Source of the DNA: an uncultured Alphaproteobacteria bacterium
GTDB lineage: Bacteria > Pseudomonadota > Alphaproteobacteria > GCA-2731375
Reading direction: 5' to 3'
NCBI GenBank assembly: GCA_951812805.1
Contig: CATOSZ010000003.1
Span: 1,442,557 to 1,506,556, forward strand
DNA: 64,000 nucleotides
The notes beneath the pieces were generated by a model that had not been told where the DNA came from, made no database searches, and saw only the letters and a list, made by a program, of their open reading frames with translations. A program made the translations under genes and the position numbers. How positions within the stretch are numbered: the stretch's first letter is position 1; each line of letters opens with the position of its first letter. This document shows, piece after piece, positions 34,999 through 44,587 of this stretch.

Positions 34999-36168
34999 TC
35001 AGCCCTCGGCCAACGGGCGGAGCACGGCGAAGAGATCGGATTTGCCCTCGACGCCGATGCCGGGGAGATCGCTCATCGTCACGCGCCCGTCCTCGACCCG
35101 CTGGCCGTCGACGAAGCCGCCGAAGGGCTTGAAGACGCCGGGATAGGCCTCCGAGGAGGCGAGCCGCAGTCCGGCGGCGATGGCGAGGGAGAACAGGTGC
35201 CCGCCGTGCGGCACGTGGCGCGCGCCGCTCCAGCCGAGGGGGGCCAGCGCGTCGTAGATCCGCAGGTATTCCGTCAGGCCGTAGGCAAGCGTCGGATCAA
35301 ACTGCAGATAGTCCACCGCCGGGCGCAGGCCGCCATGGCGCGCCAGGTTGATGGCGTCGCGGTGATGGAACAGGTTCTCGCCGGTGGCGATCGGCTGCCG
35401 GTAGACGCTGGCGAGTGCCGCGTGCGCCGCGTAGTCTAGGGGATCCAACGGCTCCTCGAACCAGGCGAGGTCATAGGGCGCCATCATCTCCGCCTGCGCG
35501 ATGGCATCGGCGAGGTCGAACCGTCCGTTGGCGTCGACCGCCAGGTTCGCCCCCTCGCCCGCCACCGCCAGCACCGCCTCGATCCGCCGGCGATCCTCGT
35601 CCAGGGGGGCGCCGCCCACCTTGATCTTCACCTGGGTATAGCCCTGGTCGAGATAGCCGCGCATTTCATCGACCAGGCCCGCGACGCCCTTTTCCGCATC
35701 GTAGTAACCACCGGCGGCATAGACGAAGACGCTACGCTCGGCCGGGCCGTCGCCAAGACGGTCGGCGATGGTTTCGCTGAGCGGGCGCTCCTCCGCCTTG
35801 GCGAGCGCGTCCCAGATCGCCATGTCGAGGGCGCCGACGGCGAAGGCCCGCTCACCGTGGCCGCCCGGTTTCTCGTTCGCCGTCGCCACCCGCCAGACCC
35901 GGGCCGGGTCCAGCAGGCCGCTCGCCGGGTCGAGCAGATCGTCACTCGCCGCTTCCAACACGCGGGGGATGATCCGCTCGCGCAGGATGCCGCCGACGCC
36001 GTAGCGTCCGTTCGAATTGAAGCCGTAGCCGATCACCGGCTTGCCCTCGATGACCCGGTCGGTGACGACGGCGAGCGCACTCACCGTCATCTTGGAGAAG
36101 TCGATCGCCGCATTGGCCATCGCCGAGCCGAGCGGTACCGTGGTCTCCCGAATGTCGACGATCCGCAT
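34999..36168 (-). CDS. tarD: D(-)-tartrate dehydratase-like enolase-superfamily enzyme
   Basis: 389 residues, closely resembling TarD of Bradyrhizobium along its full length: VGYGFNSNGR-type sequence near residue 50, NEKPGGHGERAFAVG, FVYAAGGYYDAEKG and LPGIGVEGKSDL at the C-terminus. Catalytic features are the Lys pair in QVKIKVGG, the metal-ligand Asp in LAVDANGRF, the Glu residues in WFEEPLDP and ATGEN, and the general-base His in HVPHGGH. The enzyme would dehydrate D-tartrate to oxaloacetate. It precedes a TauE-type exporter in a two-gene operon and diverges from a hybrid histidine kinase. Confidence 0.85.
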   Translation of the reverse strand: MRIVDIRETTVPLGSAMANAAIDFSKMTVSALAVVTDRVIEGKPVIGYGFNSNGRYGVGGILRERIIPRVLEAASDDLLDPASGLLDPARVWRVATANEKPGGHGERAFAVGALDMAIWDALAKAEERPLSETIADRLGDGPAERSVFVYAAGGYYDAEKGVAGLVDEMRGYLDQGYTQVKIKVGGAPLDEDRRRIEAVLAVAGEGANLAVDANGRFDLADAIAQAEMMAPYDLAWFEEPLDPLDYAAHAALASVYRQPIATGENLFHHRDAINLARHGGLRPAVDYLQFDPTLAYGLTEYLRIYDALAPLGWSGARHVPHGGHLFSLAIAAGLRLASSEAYPGVFKPFGGFVDGQRVEDGRVTMSDLPGIGVEGKSDLFAVLRPLAEG

Positions 36169-36326
36169 GCCTTTTTCCCTTCCACTTACCCCGGCCACCG
36201 CACCTTGATAGGTCGATTTCCGCACCGATGCCATGACCTTGTCGCCACCGAGCGCCCATGCGAATGTCGCGCGGTTCCGCGCGGTCCCGCGCGAGGAGGG
36301 GGGCACAGCGGAACGAGGAGAGGCCG

Positions 36327-38885
36327 ATGCCGCTTCGCATGCGGACGTTCCTGTTTCTGGTGCTGGCACTCGTCGCGGTCATTCCGGCGGCCATCTTCGG
36401 CCTTTGGCCGCATACGGGCGTGTTGGAGAAGGAGATCCACGAGGTTTCCCAGCGCAACCTCCTGATCGCCCGAAACATGAGCCTCTCGCTCTCCTACTAC
36501 GAACGCAACCTGCGGGCCCTCTTCCGCTTTTTCGCCAAGACCGCGATTTCCGACACCGTGGCCTTCGAAGAGGCGGACGCGCTCGAGATCTTTCATTTCC
36601 GCCATATCTGCGTCGCGCGCCTCGACGATCCGCGCGTCGTGCACAATGCGCTGTCGAGCAAGACGGCCTGCCCCGCGGAAATCCCGGGGCCCCGGTTCGA
36701 AATCTTCAAACGCCATGCGAAACCGGGCCGCGTGAGCTACACGCCCGTCCTCGCCGGGCCCGATGGCCGGCCCACCCTGTTTCTCGTCATGGCGCTCGGC
36801 GAACATCTCGCCGTCGGCGCGGTCGAGACCGACTTTCTGGTCGAGCTGTCGCGCGCCGTTGTCTTCGGCAAGCGCGGTCATTCCGCGATCGTCGATCACA
36901 CGGGCCACGTCATCGCCCACCCGAAGGCCGACTGGATCGCCGAGAGGCGCGACCTCTCCGCCGTAGCACCGGTCCGGCTGATGATGGAAGGGGGGACCGG
37001 CACCACCCAGTTCTTTTCGCCGGCGGCCGAAATGGACATGATCGCCGGCTATACGGTGGTGCCGAACGCGGGCTGGGGCATCATGGTGCCGGTGCCGATG
37101 CACGAGTTGGACGACAAGGTCTTCAATACCAAGCTCCTGGCATTGGGCGTGTTGCTCCTGGGCCTGGCGGTGGCCTCGGTTCTGGCCTGGTGGCTCGCCG
37201 GCATCACCAGCCGACCGCTCGCCGCCGTCGCGCGGGCGGCGCGCGCCCTCTCGGAGGGGGACCGGGGCGTTCGCGTTGAGGCGCCCGGGCCACCCCGCCT
37301 CGGCGAGCCGACGGAACTAGCCCACGCCTTCAACGCCATGGCCGACTCGGTCGAGGCGGCGATCATCGCCGAGCGCGAAGCCCACGCCGATTCCGACGCC
37401 ATCCTGGGCGCTTCCCCCGCCGCGATCTTCCTGCTCGATGCCGAGTGCCGTTTCCGCCTCGTCAACCGGCGCTTCGAAGACTGGTTCCACCATTCCGCCG
37501 CCGCGGCGCAGGGCCGTCATCCCCACGATGTTTTTCCCGCCGACCTGGCCGACCGGCTGGAATCGACGGCCGAGGCCTTGGCTCGTACGGGCGAGGCCCG
37601 CGAGCTCGAACTGACCACGCAACTCGCCGACGGCGACGCACGCGACTTCCGCGCCCATATGTTCCCGATCCTCGATGCCGCGGGCGCGATCAGTGGTGTC
37701 GGCGCCATCCTGGTCGACGAGACCCGCAACAAGCTGGTCGAAGAGACGCTGCGCCGCGCCCAGAAGATGGAGGCGGTCGGCCAGCTCACCGGCGGCGTCG
37801 CGCACGACTTCAACAACCTGCTGGCCATCACCAAGGGGCATGGTGAGCTGTTGCGCGCCGAGCATGACGAGGCCGACCCCCACGTCGCCGCCATCCTGCG
37901 CGCCGCCGAGCGGGGCCGCGAGCTGACCCAGCGCCTGCTGGCCTTTTCCCGCCGCCAGCCCCTGCAGCCGCGCGCCGTCGACGTCGCCGCCCTGCTGGGG
38001 GAAATGCACGGACTGATCAGCACCAGCCTCGGCGAGACGGTCGAAATCGCCTACCATCTCGCCGGCGACTGCTGGCCGGCCAAGGTCGATCCGGGTCAAC
38101 TGGAAAACGCCCTCCTCAACCTGGCCCTGAACGCCCGGGATGCGATGGCGGGCGGCGGGCGGTTCGCGATCGAAACCCGCAACTTCACCCTCGACGAGGC
38201 CGACGCGGACGCCGAGACCCTGCCGGGCGACTATGTGATGCTGGTGGTTACCGACAGCGGCGAGGGCATGTCGCCCGAGGTGCTGGAGCGGGCGATCGAG
38301 CCCTTCTTCACCACCAAGAACGTCGGCGACGGCAGCGGCCTCGGCCTCTCCACCGTCTATGGCTTCGCCCGCCAATCGGGCGGCCACGTCACGCTCGAGA
38401 GCACGCCGGGCGAGGGCACCACGGTGCGTCTCTTCCTGCCCCGGGCGACGGACCGTGCCGGCGCTGTCCCGGACCGCACCGCCGGCCCCGCCCCCGCGGG
38501 TGAAGGGGAACGCATCCTGGTGATCGAGGACAACCCCGACGTCCTCGCGCTCGTCGCCACCATGCTGGAAAGCCTGGGCTACGAAGTGGAACTTCAGCCC
38601 GACGCCCGCGCCGCGCGGGCCTGGCTCGGCGCCGGCGGGGAGGTCGACCTCATTCTCTCCGACGTCGTGCTGCCGGGCGGGATGAGCGGCCTGGACCTCG
38701 CCGCGGCGGAGCGTCGGCGCGATCCCTTCCTGCGGTTCGTCTTCATGTCCGGCTACCCGGCGGGCAAGGCGGTCGACGAGGCAATCCAGGAAAGCGGCAT
38801 CCCACTCCTGCGCAAGCCCTTCGAAAAGGCCGAGCTGGCCCGCACGCTCCGCCGGGTGCTGACCGGCGAGGGGGCCGGACAATAG
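36327..38885 (+). CDS. Hybrid sensor histidine kinase
   Basis: 852 residues. An N-terminal helix ([20 protein letters not shown]) and a second near 275-295 enclose a periplasmic Cache-like sensor. A HAMP segment ([18 protein letters not shown]), a PAS domain near 370-480, and a histidine kinase core follow, with the phospho-His in [12 protein letters not shown] near residue 493 and the ATP lid [13 protein letters not shown]. The C-terminal receiver has its phospho-Asp in [11 protein letters not shown] near residue 777. The ATG at 36327 follows ACGAGGAGAG. It diverges from tarD; whether it controls it is unknown. No separate response regulator is nearby. Confidence 0.9.
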   Translation: MPLRMRTFLFLVLALVAVIPAAIFGLWPHTGVLEKEIHEVSQRNLLIARNMSLSLSYYERNLRALFRFFAKTAISDTVAFEEADALEIFHFRHICVARLDDPRVVHNALSSKTACPAEIPGPRFEIFKRHAKPGRVSYTPVLAGPDGRPTLFLVMALGEHLAVGAVETDFLVELSRAVVFGKRGHSAIVDHTGHVIAHPKADWIAERRDLSAVAPVRLMMEGGTGTTQFFSPAAEMDMIAGYTVVPNAGWGIMVPVPMHELDDKVFNTKLLALGVLLLGLAVASVLAWWLAGITSRPLAAVARAARALSEGDRGVRVEAPGPPRLGEPTELAHAFNAMADSVEAAIIAEREAHADSDAILGASPAAIFLLDAECRFRLVNRRFEDWFHHSAAAAQGRHPHDVFPADLADRLESTAEALARTGEARELELTTQLADGDARDFRAHMFPILDAAGAISGVGAILVDETRNKLVEETLRRAQKMEAVGQLTGGVAHDFNNLLAITKGHGELLRAEHDEADPHVAAILRAAERGRELTQRLLAFSRRQPLQPRAVDVAALLGEMHGLISTSLGETVEIAYHLAGDCWPAKVDPGQLENALLNLALNARDAMAGGGRFAIETRNFTLDEADADAETLPGDYVMLVVTDSGEGMSPEVLERAIEPFFTTKNVGDGSGLGLSTVYGFARQSGGHVTLESTPGEGTTVRLFLPRATDRAGAVPDRTAGPAPAGEGERILVIEDNPDVLALVATMLESLGYEVELQPDARAARAWLGAGGEVDLILSDVVLPGGMSGLDLAAAERRRDPFLRFVFMSGYPAGKAVDEAIQESGIPLLRKPFEKAELARTLRRVLTGEGAGQ

Positions 38886-38976
38886 TCTGCCCGTCAGTCT
38901 CCCCGTCGACCCTTGCGCCGGTTCCCGCCACTGGGCAAGGTGCCGGCCCGATTGTGGCGAGAGACGGAGCCTGGCG

Positions 38977-39162
38977 ATGGCCGAGATGTTCGAGACCGTG
39001 CGCGGCCAGGTGGCGGCGTGGGAATGCGACATGGTGGAGCACTTCACCGTCGCCTACTACTATGAAAAGTTCTCCGACGCGGCGCTGGGAAGCTCCGAGG
39101 CGTTCGGCCTCGGCAAAAGCTACATGGAGGAGACGGGCCGCGGCTGTGCCAGCGTCGATACC
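38977..39162 (+). pseudogene. Thioesterase-like gene, 5' part, cut by IS21-family element
   Basis: The first 62 codons of a double-hotdog thioesterase-like protein (EMFETVRGQVAAWECDMVEHF, then GRGCASVDT). The frame runs into the insertion element at 39163 and ends there after 18 foreign codons. The missing 3' part resumes at 42137 after the target duplication, where DTYTRYFSELRGGD continues the conserved sequence. The intact gene would encode about 300 residues. The N-terminal fragment alone is not expected to fold. Confidence 0.85.
39155..39162. repeat. Target site duplication, left copy
   Basis: TCGATACC immediately before the left end of the IS21-family element, identical to 42137-42144. 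Removing the element and one copy restores a continuous thioesterase reading frame. Confidence 0.9.
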
Positions 39163-39188
39163 TGTGAATCGGCATGCAAAACTGACCC
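39163..39188. repeat. IS21-family left terminal inverted repeat
   Basis: The 26-bp end starts TGTGAATCGGCAT and finishes CTGACCC. It matches the right end at most positions, with the differences grouped in the middle. Confidence 0.85.
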
Positions 39189-39278
39189 ACTTTGGTGGGT
39201 TATGAGCGGTAAGAATTGACCCACCTGGAACGCTAGCATCCGCACGGAACAGTGCGGAGGAAAGAGCAGGTGGTATTG

Positions 39279-40778
39279 ATGGAAAGCGTATTGAAGATCC
39301 GACGTTGGATATTACGGGAGGGTCGGAGTATCCGATCTGTATCTCGTCAGACTGGTTTGTCGCGGAACACGATTAAGAAGTATCTGAAGGACGGCGATCC
39401 ACCGAGCTATCAGCGGCGCGTTTCACCCGTCCGGCGTAAGCTTAGCGATGGCTTCGCCAGCCGGCTTCGGGCGCTCTTTGAGCAGGACCTGGGGCGCCCG
39501 CGCCGTGAGCGCCGGACGGCCAAGAAGCTTTATGAGCAGCTTGTGTCGGAAGGCTATAGCGGATCCTACTCGACGGTTCAGAGGTTTGTCCGCGACCTGA
39601 AGCGTTCTGGCGCCGGATCGGGGGATGCGTTCATTCCGTTGCACTTTACGGCAGGTGACGCGCTCCAGTTTGACTGGAGCACGGAATACGCTGTCCTGGG
39701 CGGTGTCGAGCAGAAGGTAAAGGTTGCCCACTTCCGCCTATGTCATAGCCGCAAGCCCTTTGTTGTTGCCTATCCCAGCGAATCTCAGGAGATGGTGCTG
39801 GACGCCTTTGCACGGGCGATGTCTTTCTATGGCGGCGTACCGCGCCGGGTGATCATCGACAACCCCAAGACGATGGTAACCTATGTTTCGCGCTCTAAGG
39901 ACCGTGTGTTCCATCCGCGCTTTCTGGCGTTGATGAACCACTATGTGATGGAACCGGTTGCTTGCACACCCGCGGCGGGGTGGGAGAAGGGTCAGATTGA
40001 GAACCAGGTTGGGTTCCTGCGGGGACAGCTGTTTGCGCCCAAGCCCGCCTTTGACGATCTGGATGCGCTGAACGGCTGGTTGCGTCTGCGCTGCGAGGAA
40101 TTGGCGAATCGCGCCCACCCCGAACAATCGGATCGCAAGATCTCGGACGTGTTCGCAGACGAGTGCGCCGAACTGCGTCCCCTGGGCCGGGCTTTTGACG
40201 GCTATGTTGAGAAGGCCGCTCGTGTCCGCTCTACCTGTCTGGTCCAATATGCCACCAATCGCTATAGCGTCCCCTCCCGGTTCGCCGGGGAGCTTGTCTC
40301 TCTGCGCGCCTATGCGGACCGGATCGTGGTTGTGTCAGGGCAGAATGTGATTGCCGAGCACAAGCGCCGCTTTACCCGCAACGCCAGCTATTTCGAGCCC
40401 TGGCATTACCTGCCCCTACTCGACCGCAAGCCCGGCGCGCTGAGAGATGGCGCGCCCTTTGTGGGTTGGCAATTGCCTGAGGCGATGCACCGGGTCAGGG
40501 CGCATTACATGGCCGGCAAAGGCGGGGACCGGGAGTTTGTCGATCTGCTCCTGCTGGCCCAGGATCACGGGATCGAGGTGGTCGAGATAGCCTGTGAACT
40601 GGCCGTGGAGCAGAACACGCTGCGCCTTCCGGCCATCATCAATCTGATCAACCAACTGGTGGAGCCGGTCATCGCGCCATGGGGCGAGAGCCACGCCTAT
40701 CCGCAACTGACCTTGCGGCCCGAAGCGGACTGCAAGCGCTATGAGACGCTGTGCGTTGCCGGGGAGGCCGTCGCATGA
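39279..40778 (+). CDS. istA: IS21-family transposase IstA
   Basis: A 499-residue transposase. The N-terminal helix-turn-helix is [21 protein letters not shown]. The DDE catalytic core runs from [12 protein letters not shown] (first Asp, near residue 137) through [12 protein letters not shown] (second Asp) to [15 protein letters not shown] (Glu). A C-terminal Mu-transposase-like domain includes [12 protein letters not shown]. The ATG at 39279 is preferred over the upstream GTG at 39252 because the domain begins there; the choice is uncertain. The end overlaps istB by four bases. All catalytic residues are present, so it may be active. Confidence 0.92.
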   Translation: MESVLKIRRWILREGRSIRSVSRQTGLSRNTIKKYLKDGDPPSYQRRVSPVRRKLSDGFASRLRALFEQDLGRPRRERRTAKKLYEQLVSEGYSGSYSTVQRFVRDLKRSGAGSGDAFIPLHFTAGDALQFDWSTEYAVLGGVEQKVKVAHFRLCHSRKPFVVAYPSESQEMVLDAFARAMSFYGGVPRRVIIDNPKTMVTYVSRSKDRVFHPRFLALMNHYVMEPVACTPAAGWEKGQIENQVGFLRGQLFAPKPAFDDLDALNGWLRLRCEELANRAHPEQSDRKISDVFADECAELRPLGRAFDGYVEKAARVRSTCLVQYATNRYSVPSRFAGELVSLRAYADRIVVVSGQNVIAEHKRRFTRNASYFEPWHYLPLLDRKPGALRDGAPFVGWQLPEAMHRVRAHYMAGKGGDREFVDLLLLAQDHGIEVVEIACELAVEQNTLRLPAIINLINQLVEPVIAPWGESHAYPQLTLRPEADCKRYETLCVAGEAVA

Positions 40779-41506
40779 AAGCTTTGATAGACCAACTGAT
40801 CGCCCTGAGGCTGTATGGAATGGCGGCTTGCGCCGAAGCTTTGCTGGCCGCGCGCAAGCCGCCAAGTCTGACCACTGCGATAAAGCAACTGATCGACGCC
40901 GAGACTGTAGAGCGCCGGGTGCGCTCTATCCAGCACCAAATGCGGGCCTCGAAGTTCCCCCACCATAAGGACTTCGCCACTTTCGATTACGGCCTAGCCG
41001 CCGTCACCCAAGCGCAAATCGACCCCTTCTGCTCAGGGCAGTTCACCCAGGAGGCCCACAACCTCATTCTGGTGGGCGGAACCGGTACGGGCAAAACCCA
41101 CATCGCCATTGCTCTGGGGACGCTGTTGATCAATCAGGGAAAGAAGGTCCGTTTCTTCAACGCCGTCGATCTGATCAATGCGCTGATCAAGGAACAGGCC
41201 GAAGGCAACGCCGGCAAGATCATCCGGCAACTGACGGCCATGGATTGCGTCATCATCGACGAACTGGGCTATATCCCATTCCCCAAATCCGGCGGTGCGC
41301 TCTTGTTCCACCTGATCAGCAAACTCTATGAGAAGACCAGCGTCATCATCACCACCAATCTGGAGTTCGGGGAATGGGTCTCCGTCTTCGGAGATGCAAA
41401 AATGACAACCGCGTTGCTGGATCGTGTAACGCATCACTGCGCAATCATCGAAACAGGCAACATGTCTTACCGCTTCGCACAAAGCAAACAGCGACGACAA
41501 AAGTAG
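40775..41506 (+). CDS. istB: IS21-family helper ATPase IstB
   Basis: A 243-residue AAA+ ATPase related to DnaC. Walker A is [13 protein letters not shown] near residue 100, Walker B is [12 protein letters not shown], and sensor 1 is [12 protein letters not shown]. It chooses and prepares target DNA for IstA. The start overlaps the istA stop (ATGA), the normal arrangement. It is full length and shows no lesion. Confidence 0.93.
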   Translation: MKALIDQLIALRLYGMAACAEALLAARKPPSLTTAIKQLIDAETVERRVRSIQHQMRASKFPHHKDFATFDYGLAAVTQAQIDPFCSGQFTQEAHNLILVGGTGTGKTHIAIALGTLLINQGKKVRFFNAVDLINALIKEQAEGNAGKIIRQLTAMDCVIIDELGYIPFPKSGGALLFHLISKLYEKTSVIITTNLEFGEWVSVFGDAKMTTALLDRVTHHCAIIETGNMSYRFAQSKQRRQK

Positions 41507-41519
41507 CCGCCCTGTAAGC

Positions 41520-41568
41520 AAAGCCCCAGGCTGATCCGCTATATGGAGCCAATCAGCCTGGGGGCTTT
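41520..41568. terminator. Strong hairpin after istB
   Basis: The arms AAAGCCCCAGGCTGAT and ATCAGCCTGGGGGCTTT pair almost fully, with one extra G, around a 16-nt loop. It begins 13 bp after the istB stop. The outer A and T runs allow it to end transcription in both directions. Confidence 0.65.
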
Positions 41569-41663
41569 CATCGCAAAGGCGGGCAAATCAAAACGGGTCC
41601 TGTACAGATTGTTCTGCAAAAGGGGTTTCGTAGCTGGGGCACAAGTCCGGGCCGATGGGGTGG

Positions 41664-41792
41664 ATGAGCTGCCTCCGGCTGGTCCGGGCTCTCGCGATCG
41701 AAATCCATGAGGACTGGCTGGATGCCAACCGCTAGCTCAACATGATCCATCTCAAGGAGAGCAAAAGCGAACGCATCCAGAAAGCCGCCTGA
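41664..41792 (+). pseudogene. IS256-type transposase C-terminal remnant
   Basis: A 43-codon frame reading LVRALAIEIHEDWLDANR, one in-frame TAG, then LNMIHLKESKSERIQKAA and a stop. The pattern ALAxEIxExWxxxxxYLNM is the C-terminal tail of IS256-family transposases; the TAG sits where Tyr is expected. Nothing upstream extends the homology. It is dead cargo carried inside the IS21-family element. Confidence 0.6.
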
Positions 41793-41800
41793 CGGCGGCT

Positions 41801-41850
41801 CGGCATGCCTGGCGCTCCGAGCAATCGAAATCTCCGCGCCAGGCATGCCG
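41801..41850. repeat. Perfect 15-bp inverted repeat in IS cargo
   Basis: CGGCATGCCTGGCGC (41801-41815) and its exact complement (41836-41850) are separated by 20 bases. It lies directly after the IS256-type remnant and may be a hairpin terminator or the end of an older element. Confidence 0.7.
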
Positions 41851-41961
41851 GTGGCCCTCATCGGCAGCCATGACAAACTTGCAGAACAGTCTGGACACTA
41901 CTTCAAAAGCTCATTGCCACTTCAAGAACCCCACCTGATCCCCACGTTCCGCCGCCGGCCC

Positions 41962-42068
41962 GGTTGTCCCGGTGGGCCCACAGGCCCCTCCCACGCGGCT
42001 TCGCTCCGCGTAACGCAAAGCGCTACACGAAGCCGCGCGGGGCCCTCCCGTGGACTACCGGGACAACC
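41962..42068. repeat. 107-bp imperfect palindrome near the IS right end
   Basis: The outer arms GGTTGTCCCGGT and ACCGGGACAACC are exact. Inner parts pair with some mismatches, including CGCGGCTTCG with CGAAGCCGCG. It could fold into one long cruciform. It is not part of known IS21 ends and encodes nothing visible. Confidence 0.7.
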
Positions 42069-42110
42069 TCCGTCGAAGCAAGGGGGGGGTCAATTTTGCA
42101 CGCCGATAGG

Positions 42111-42136
42111 GGGTCAGAATTAAATGCTGATTGACA
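42111..42136. repeat. IS21-family right terminal inverted repeat
   Basis: The 26-bp end starts GGGTCAG and finishes with the complement of TGTCAATCAGCAT. It carries an ATG at 42124 in frame with the interrupted thioesterase. Confidence 0.85.
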
Positions 42137-42849
42137 TCGATACCTACACGCGCTATTTTTCCGAGCTTCGCGGCGGCGACATCTGGCATATCGACAGCGG
42201 CCTGATCGCCATCGAGGGCAAGCGCATCACGGTCGGCCACAAGATGTACAACTCGGCCACCGGCGAGGTGGCCGCGACCCTCGAACAGACGATGATCCAT
42301 TTCGATCTGGCGCGGCGAAAGTCCACGCCCTTCGCCGCGGCCGACATCGAACGGCTGAACGCGCAAAGAATCGCCTGGGACGGTGAGCCGCGCGAGCTCC
42401 GCCCCCGGCCCGTCGAGGACGCGGAAATGCCGCTCACCGCGCGCGATACCACCAAACCCTGGGAGATCGACGTCATCGGCCATGTCGGGTTTCAGTTCTA
42501 TGTCCACCGATTTTCCGCCGCAATGGGACACTTCCTGAACGACATCGGCCTGACGCCCACGGTGATGCGGGACGGCCGCTTCGGCTTTTCGACATTCGAG
42601 TTCCAGATGCGTTTCTTCGCCGAGCTTTCCGCCGGCGACCTCGTCGAGGTGCGCACGGGCCTCGCCCATCTCGGCGGCTCCTCGATCCGGGCCGTGCATC
42701 GGCTCTATAACCGGCGCACCGGCGCACTGTCGGCGGAACTCAGCCAGTTCGGCGTGCTGCTGAACCTCGACCACCGCCGCCCCGAGCGTATTCCCGAGGA
42801 GGTCCGGGCACGGGCCGCAACCCGCCTCGTGCCCCTGGCCGAGGCCTGA
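42124..42849 (+). pseudogene. Thioesterase-like gene, 3' part with IS-supplied start
   Basis: 241 codons: the first four lie in the IS end, and the rest, from DTYTRYFSELRGGDIWH, continue the interrupted thioesterase-like gene. The second hotdog domain is complete (WEIDVIGHVGFQFYVHRFSAAMGHFLND and FEFQMRFFAELSAGDLVEV). The ATG and the preceding G-rich run are provided by the element, so a shortened protein could be made. It would lack the N-terminal helix and strand of hotdog 1, so activity is doubtful. Downstream genes include an enoyl-CoA hydratase, consistent with acyl-CoA metabolism. Confidence 0.8.
42137..42144. repeat. Target site duplication, right copy
   Basis: TCGATACC immediately after the right end of the element, identical to 39155-39162. 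Confidence 0.9.
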
Positions 42850-42866
42850 ATGAGGGAGAAACAGCC

Positions 42867-43646
42867 ATGAGCGGTGAGATCATCCGGCGCGACGAAGGCG
42901 CCATCGCCATCGTCGAGATCAGCGCGCCCGAGCGGCTGAACGCCCTGAACCTCGACATGTGGCGCGCGCTGACCCGAACCTTCCGCGCGCTTTCGGCCGA
43001 GGAGGCGGTTCGCTGCATCGTTCTGCGCGGCGCCGGCGACAAGGCCTTCGCCGCCGGCGCCGACATCGCCGAGTTCGAGAACGAACGCTTCGACCTGGAA
43101 AGCGCCCGGACCTACGGCCACACGCTGGCCGACGCGTTGAAGGCGGTCGACGACTGCCGCCACCCCGTCGTCGCCATGATCCAAGGCCCCTGCGTCGGCG
43201 GCGGGCTGGAGCTGGTCACCGTCACCGACATGCGGATCGCCGCGGCCTCCAGCCGCTTCGGCGTGCCGGTCAACCGGCTCGGCCTCGTCGTCGCCTATGA
43301 CGAGATGCGCGGCATCGTCGATCTCGTCGGCAAGGCGGTGGCCCTGGAGATCGTGCTGGAGGGCCGCGTCTTCGGCGCCGAGGAGGCGCTGGCGAAGGGC
43401 CTGGTCAACCGCCTGGTCGCCGACGACGCAATCGAGGAAGAAGCCATGGCGACGGCGCGCCGCATCGCCGCCGGCGCGCCGCTCGTCGCGCGCTGGCACA
43501 AGCAGTTCGCCAAGCGCCTGCTGGCACCCCGTCCCCTCGACGCGGCGGAACGGGACGAGAGCTTCCAGTGCTTCGCCACCGAGGATTTCCAGATCGGCTA
43601 CCGATCGTTCCTGGCCAAGACCAAGCCCGAGTTCACCGGCCGTTGA
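42867..43646 (+). CDS. Enoyl-CoA hydratase/isomerase family protein
   Basis: A 259-residue crotonase-fold enzyme. The oxyanion-hole loops are AFAAGADIAEF near residue 65 and QGPCVGGGLELVTVTDMRIA near residue 108. The position of the usual second catalytic Glu is occupied by sequence RLGLVVAYDEM, so the exact reaction (hydration, isomerisation, decarboxylation) is not fixed. ATGAGGGAGAAACAGCC precedes the ATG. It follows the disrupted thioesterase by 17 bp and overlaps the EamA transporter. Confidence 0.87.
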   Translation: MSGEIIRRDEGAIAIVEISAPERLNALNLDMWRALTRTFRALSAEEAVRCIVLRGAGDKAFAAGADIAEFENERFDLESARTYGHTLADALKAVDDCRHPVVAMIQGPCVGGGLELVTVTDMRIAAASSRFGVPVNRLGLVVAYDEMRGIVDLVGKAVALEIVLEGRVFGAEEALAKGLVNRLVADDAIEEEAMATARRIAAGAPLVARWHKQFAKRLLAPRPLDAAERDESFQCFATEDFQIGYRSFLAKTKPEFTGR

Positions 43647-44533
43647 GCGCGCCGCTGGCCCGCCCGCGCGACTATCTGCTGCTGGCCGCGCTCGGCGGCT
43701 GCTGGGGCAGCAACTTCCTCGCCATCAAGCTGGGGCTGGTCGATTTCGGACCCGCCACCCTCACCCTCGGCCGGCTCGCCATCGGCGCGGCGATCCTGCT
43801 GATCGTCATGAAGGCGAAGAAGCTCACCTGGCCGCGCGACGGCCGGCGCTGGGCCGGCGTCGCGCTGGTTGCCCTGCTCGGCAATGCCGTGCCCTATACC
43901 CTCATCGCCTGGGGCGAGGTGCATATCACCAGCCAGCTGGCGGCGATCCTGATCGCGGCGACGCCCTTGATGACGCTGCCGCTCGCCCATCTGGTCACCC
44001 GTGACGAAAAATTGAACGCCCGGCGCACGCTCGGCGTCGCGCTCGGCTTCGCCGGCGTGCTGGTCCTGGTTGGCCTCGACGCGTTGGGCGGCCTCGGCGC
44101 CGACCTCTGGGCGCAGCTCGCCCTGCTGGCCGCGGCGCTCAGCTATGCGGTCTGCACCCTGGTCGCCCGCCGCCTGCCGGAGACGCCGCCGGTGACCAGC
44201 GCCTTGCTGACCACGGCGATCGCCACCCTCTACCTCTTCCCCCTCGCCGCGGCCGGCGAAATGGACGCGGGCGCGACGGCGCCCGGCTGGGTCGCCAGCT
44301 TGGCGGTGATCTGGCTCGGCGCCGTCTCCACCGCCGGCGCCATGCTGCTCTATTTCACGCTGATTCGCGCCGTCGGCGCCACCTTCGTTAGCCTCGCCAA
44401 CTATATGGTCCCCCTCATCGCCCTCGGCCTCGGCGGTGTGCTGCTGGGGGAGGAGCCGAGCTGGAACGGCCTCGCGGCGCTGGCGCTGATCCTGCTGGGC
44501 GTCTTCCTGACCGGCGGCCGGTCACGCGCGTAA
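43643..44533 (+). CDS. EamA/DMT-family transporter
   Basis: A 296-residue inner-membrane protein with about ten helices and two EamA repeats. The first opens LLAALGGCWGSNFLAIKLGL near residue 14. The second includes AALSYAVCTLVARRL near residue 160. The start is taken as TTG at 43643, overlapping the hydratase stop as TTGA; no ATG fits better without losing the first helix. The family exports amino acids and other metabolites, but substrate cannot be assigned. Confidence 0.85.
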   Translation: MSAPLARPRDYLLLAALGGCWGSNFLAIKLGLVDFGPATLTLGRLAIGAAILLIVMKAKKLTWPRDGRRWAGVALVALLGNAVPYTLIAWGEVHITSQLAAILIAATPLMTLPLAHLVTRDEKLNARRTLGVALGFAGVLVLVGLDALGGLGADLWAQLALLAAALSYAVCTLVARRLPETPPVTSALLTTAIATLYLFPLAAAGEMDAGATAPGWVASLAVIWLGAVSTAGAMLLYFTLIRAVGATFVSLANYMVPLIALGLGGVLLGEEPSWNGLAALALILLGVFLTGGRSRA

Positions 44534-44587
44534 GGCTTGTATCCCGCCGCCCTCGGCCCCACTATCCAGACACCGAGGAGAGCCGCG

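Larger units (their letters stand above)
39163..42136 (+). mobile_element. IS21-family insertion sequence with cargo remnants
   Basis: A 2974-bp element that begins TGTGAATCGGCAT and ends with the complement of TGTCAATCAGCAT. The outer 26 bases at each end are imperfect inverted repeats finishing CTGACCC. It is flanked by the 8-bp direct repeat TCGATACC. Sub-terminal copies of the TTGACCC-like motif lie at both ends (near 39211 and 42090), as in IS21 multiple terminal repeats. It encodes istA and istB. About 600 bp between istB and the right end are not typical of the family and hold an IS256-like remnant and large palindromes. Confidence 0.92.

Noticed and set aside
41962-42068. The palindrome as an integron attC site
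   Set aside because: The ends do not fit the RYYYAAC/GTTRRRY core sites and there is no integrase or cassette array.
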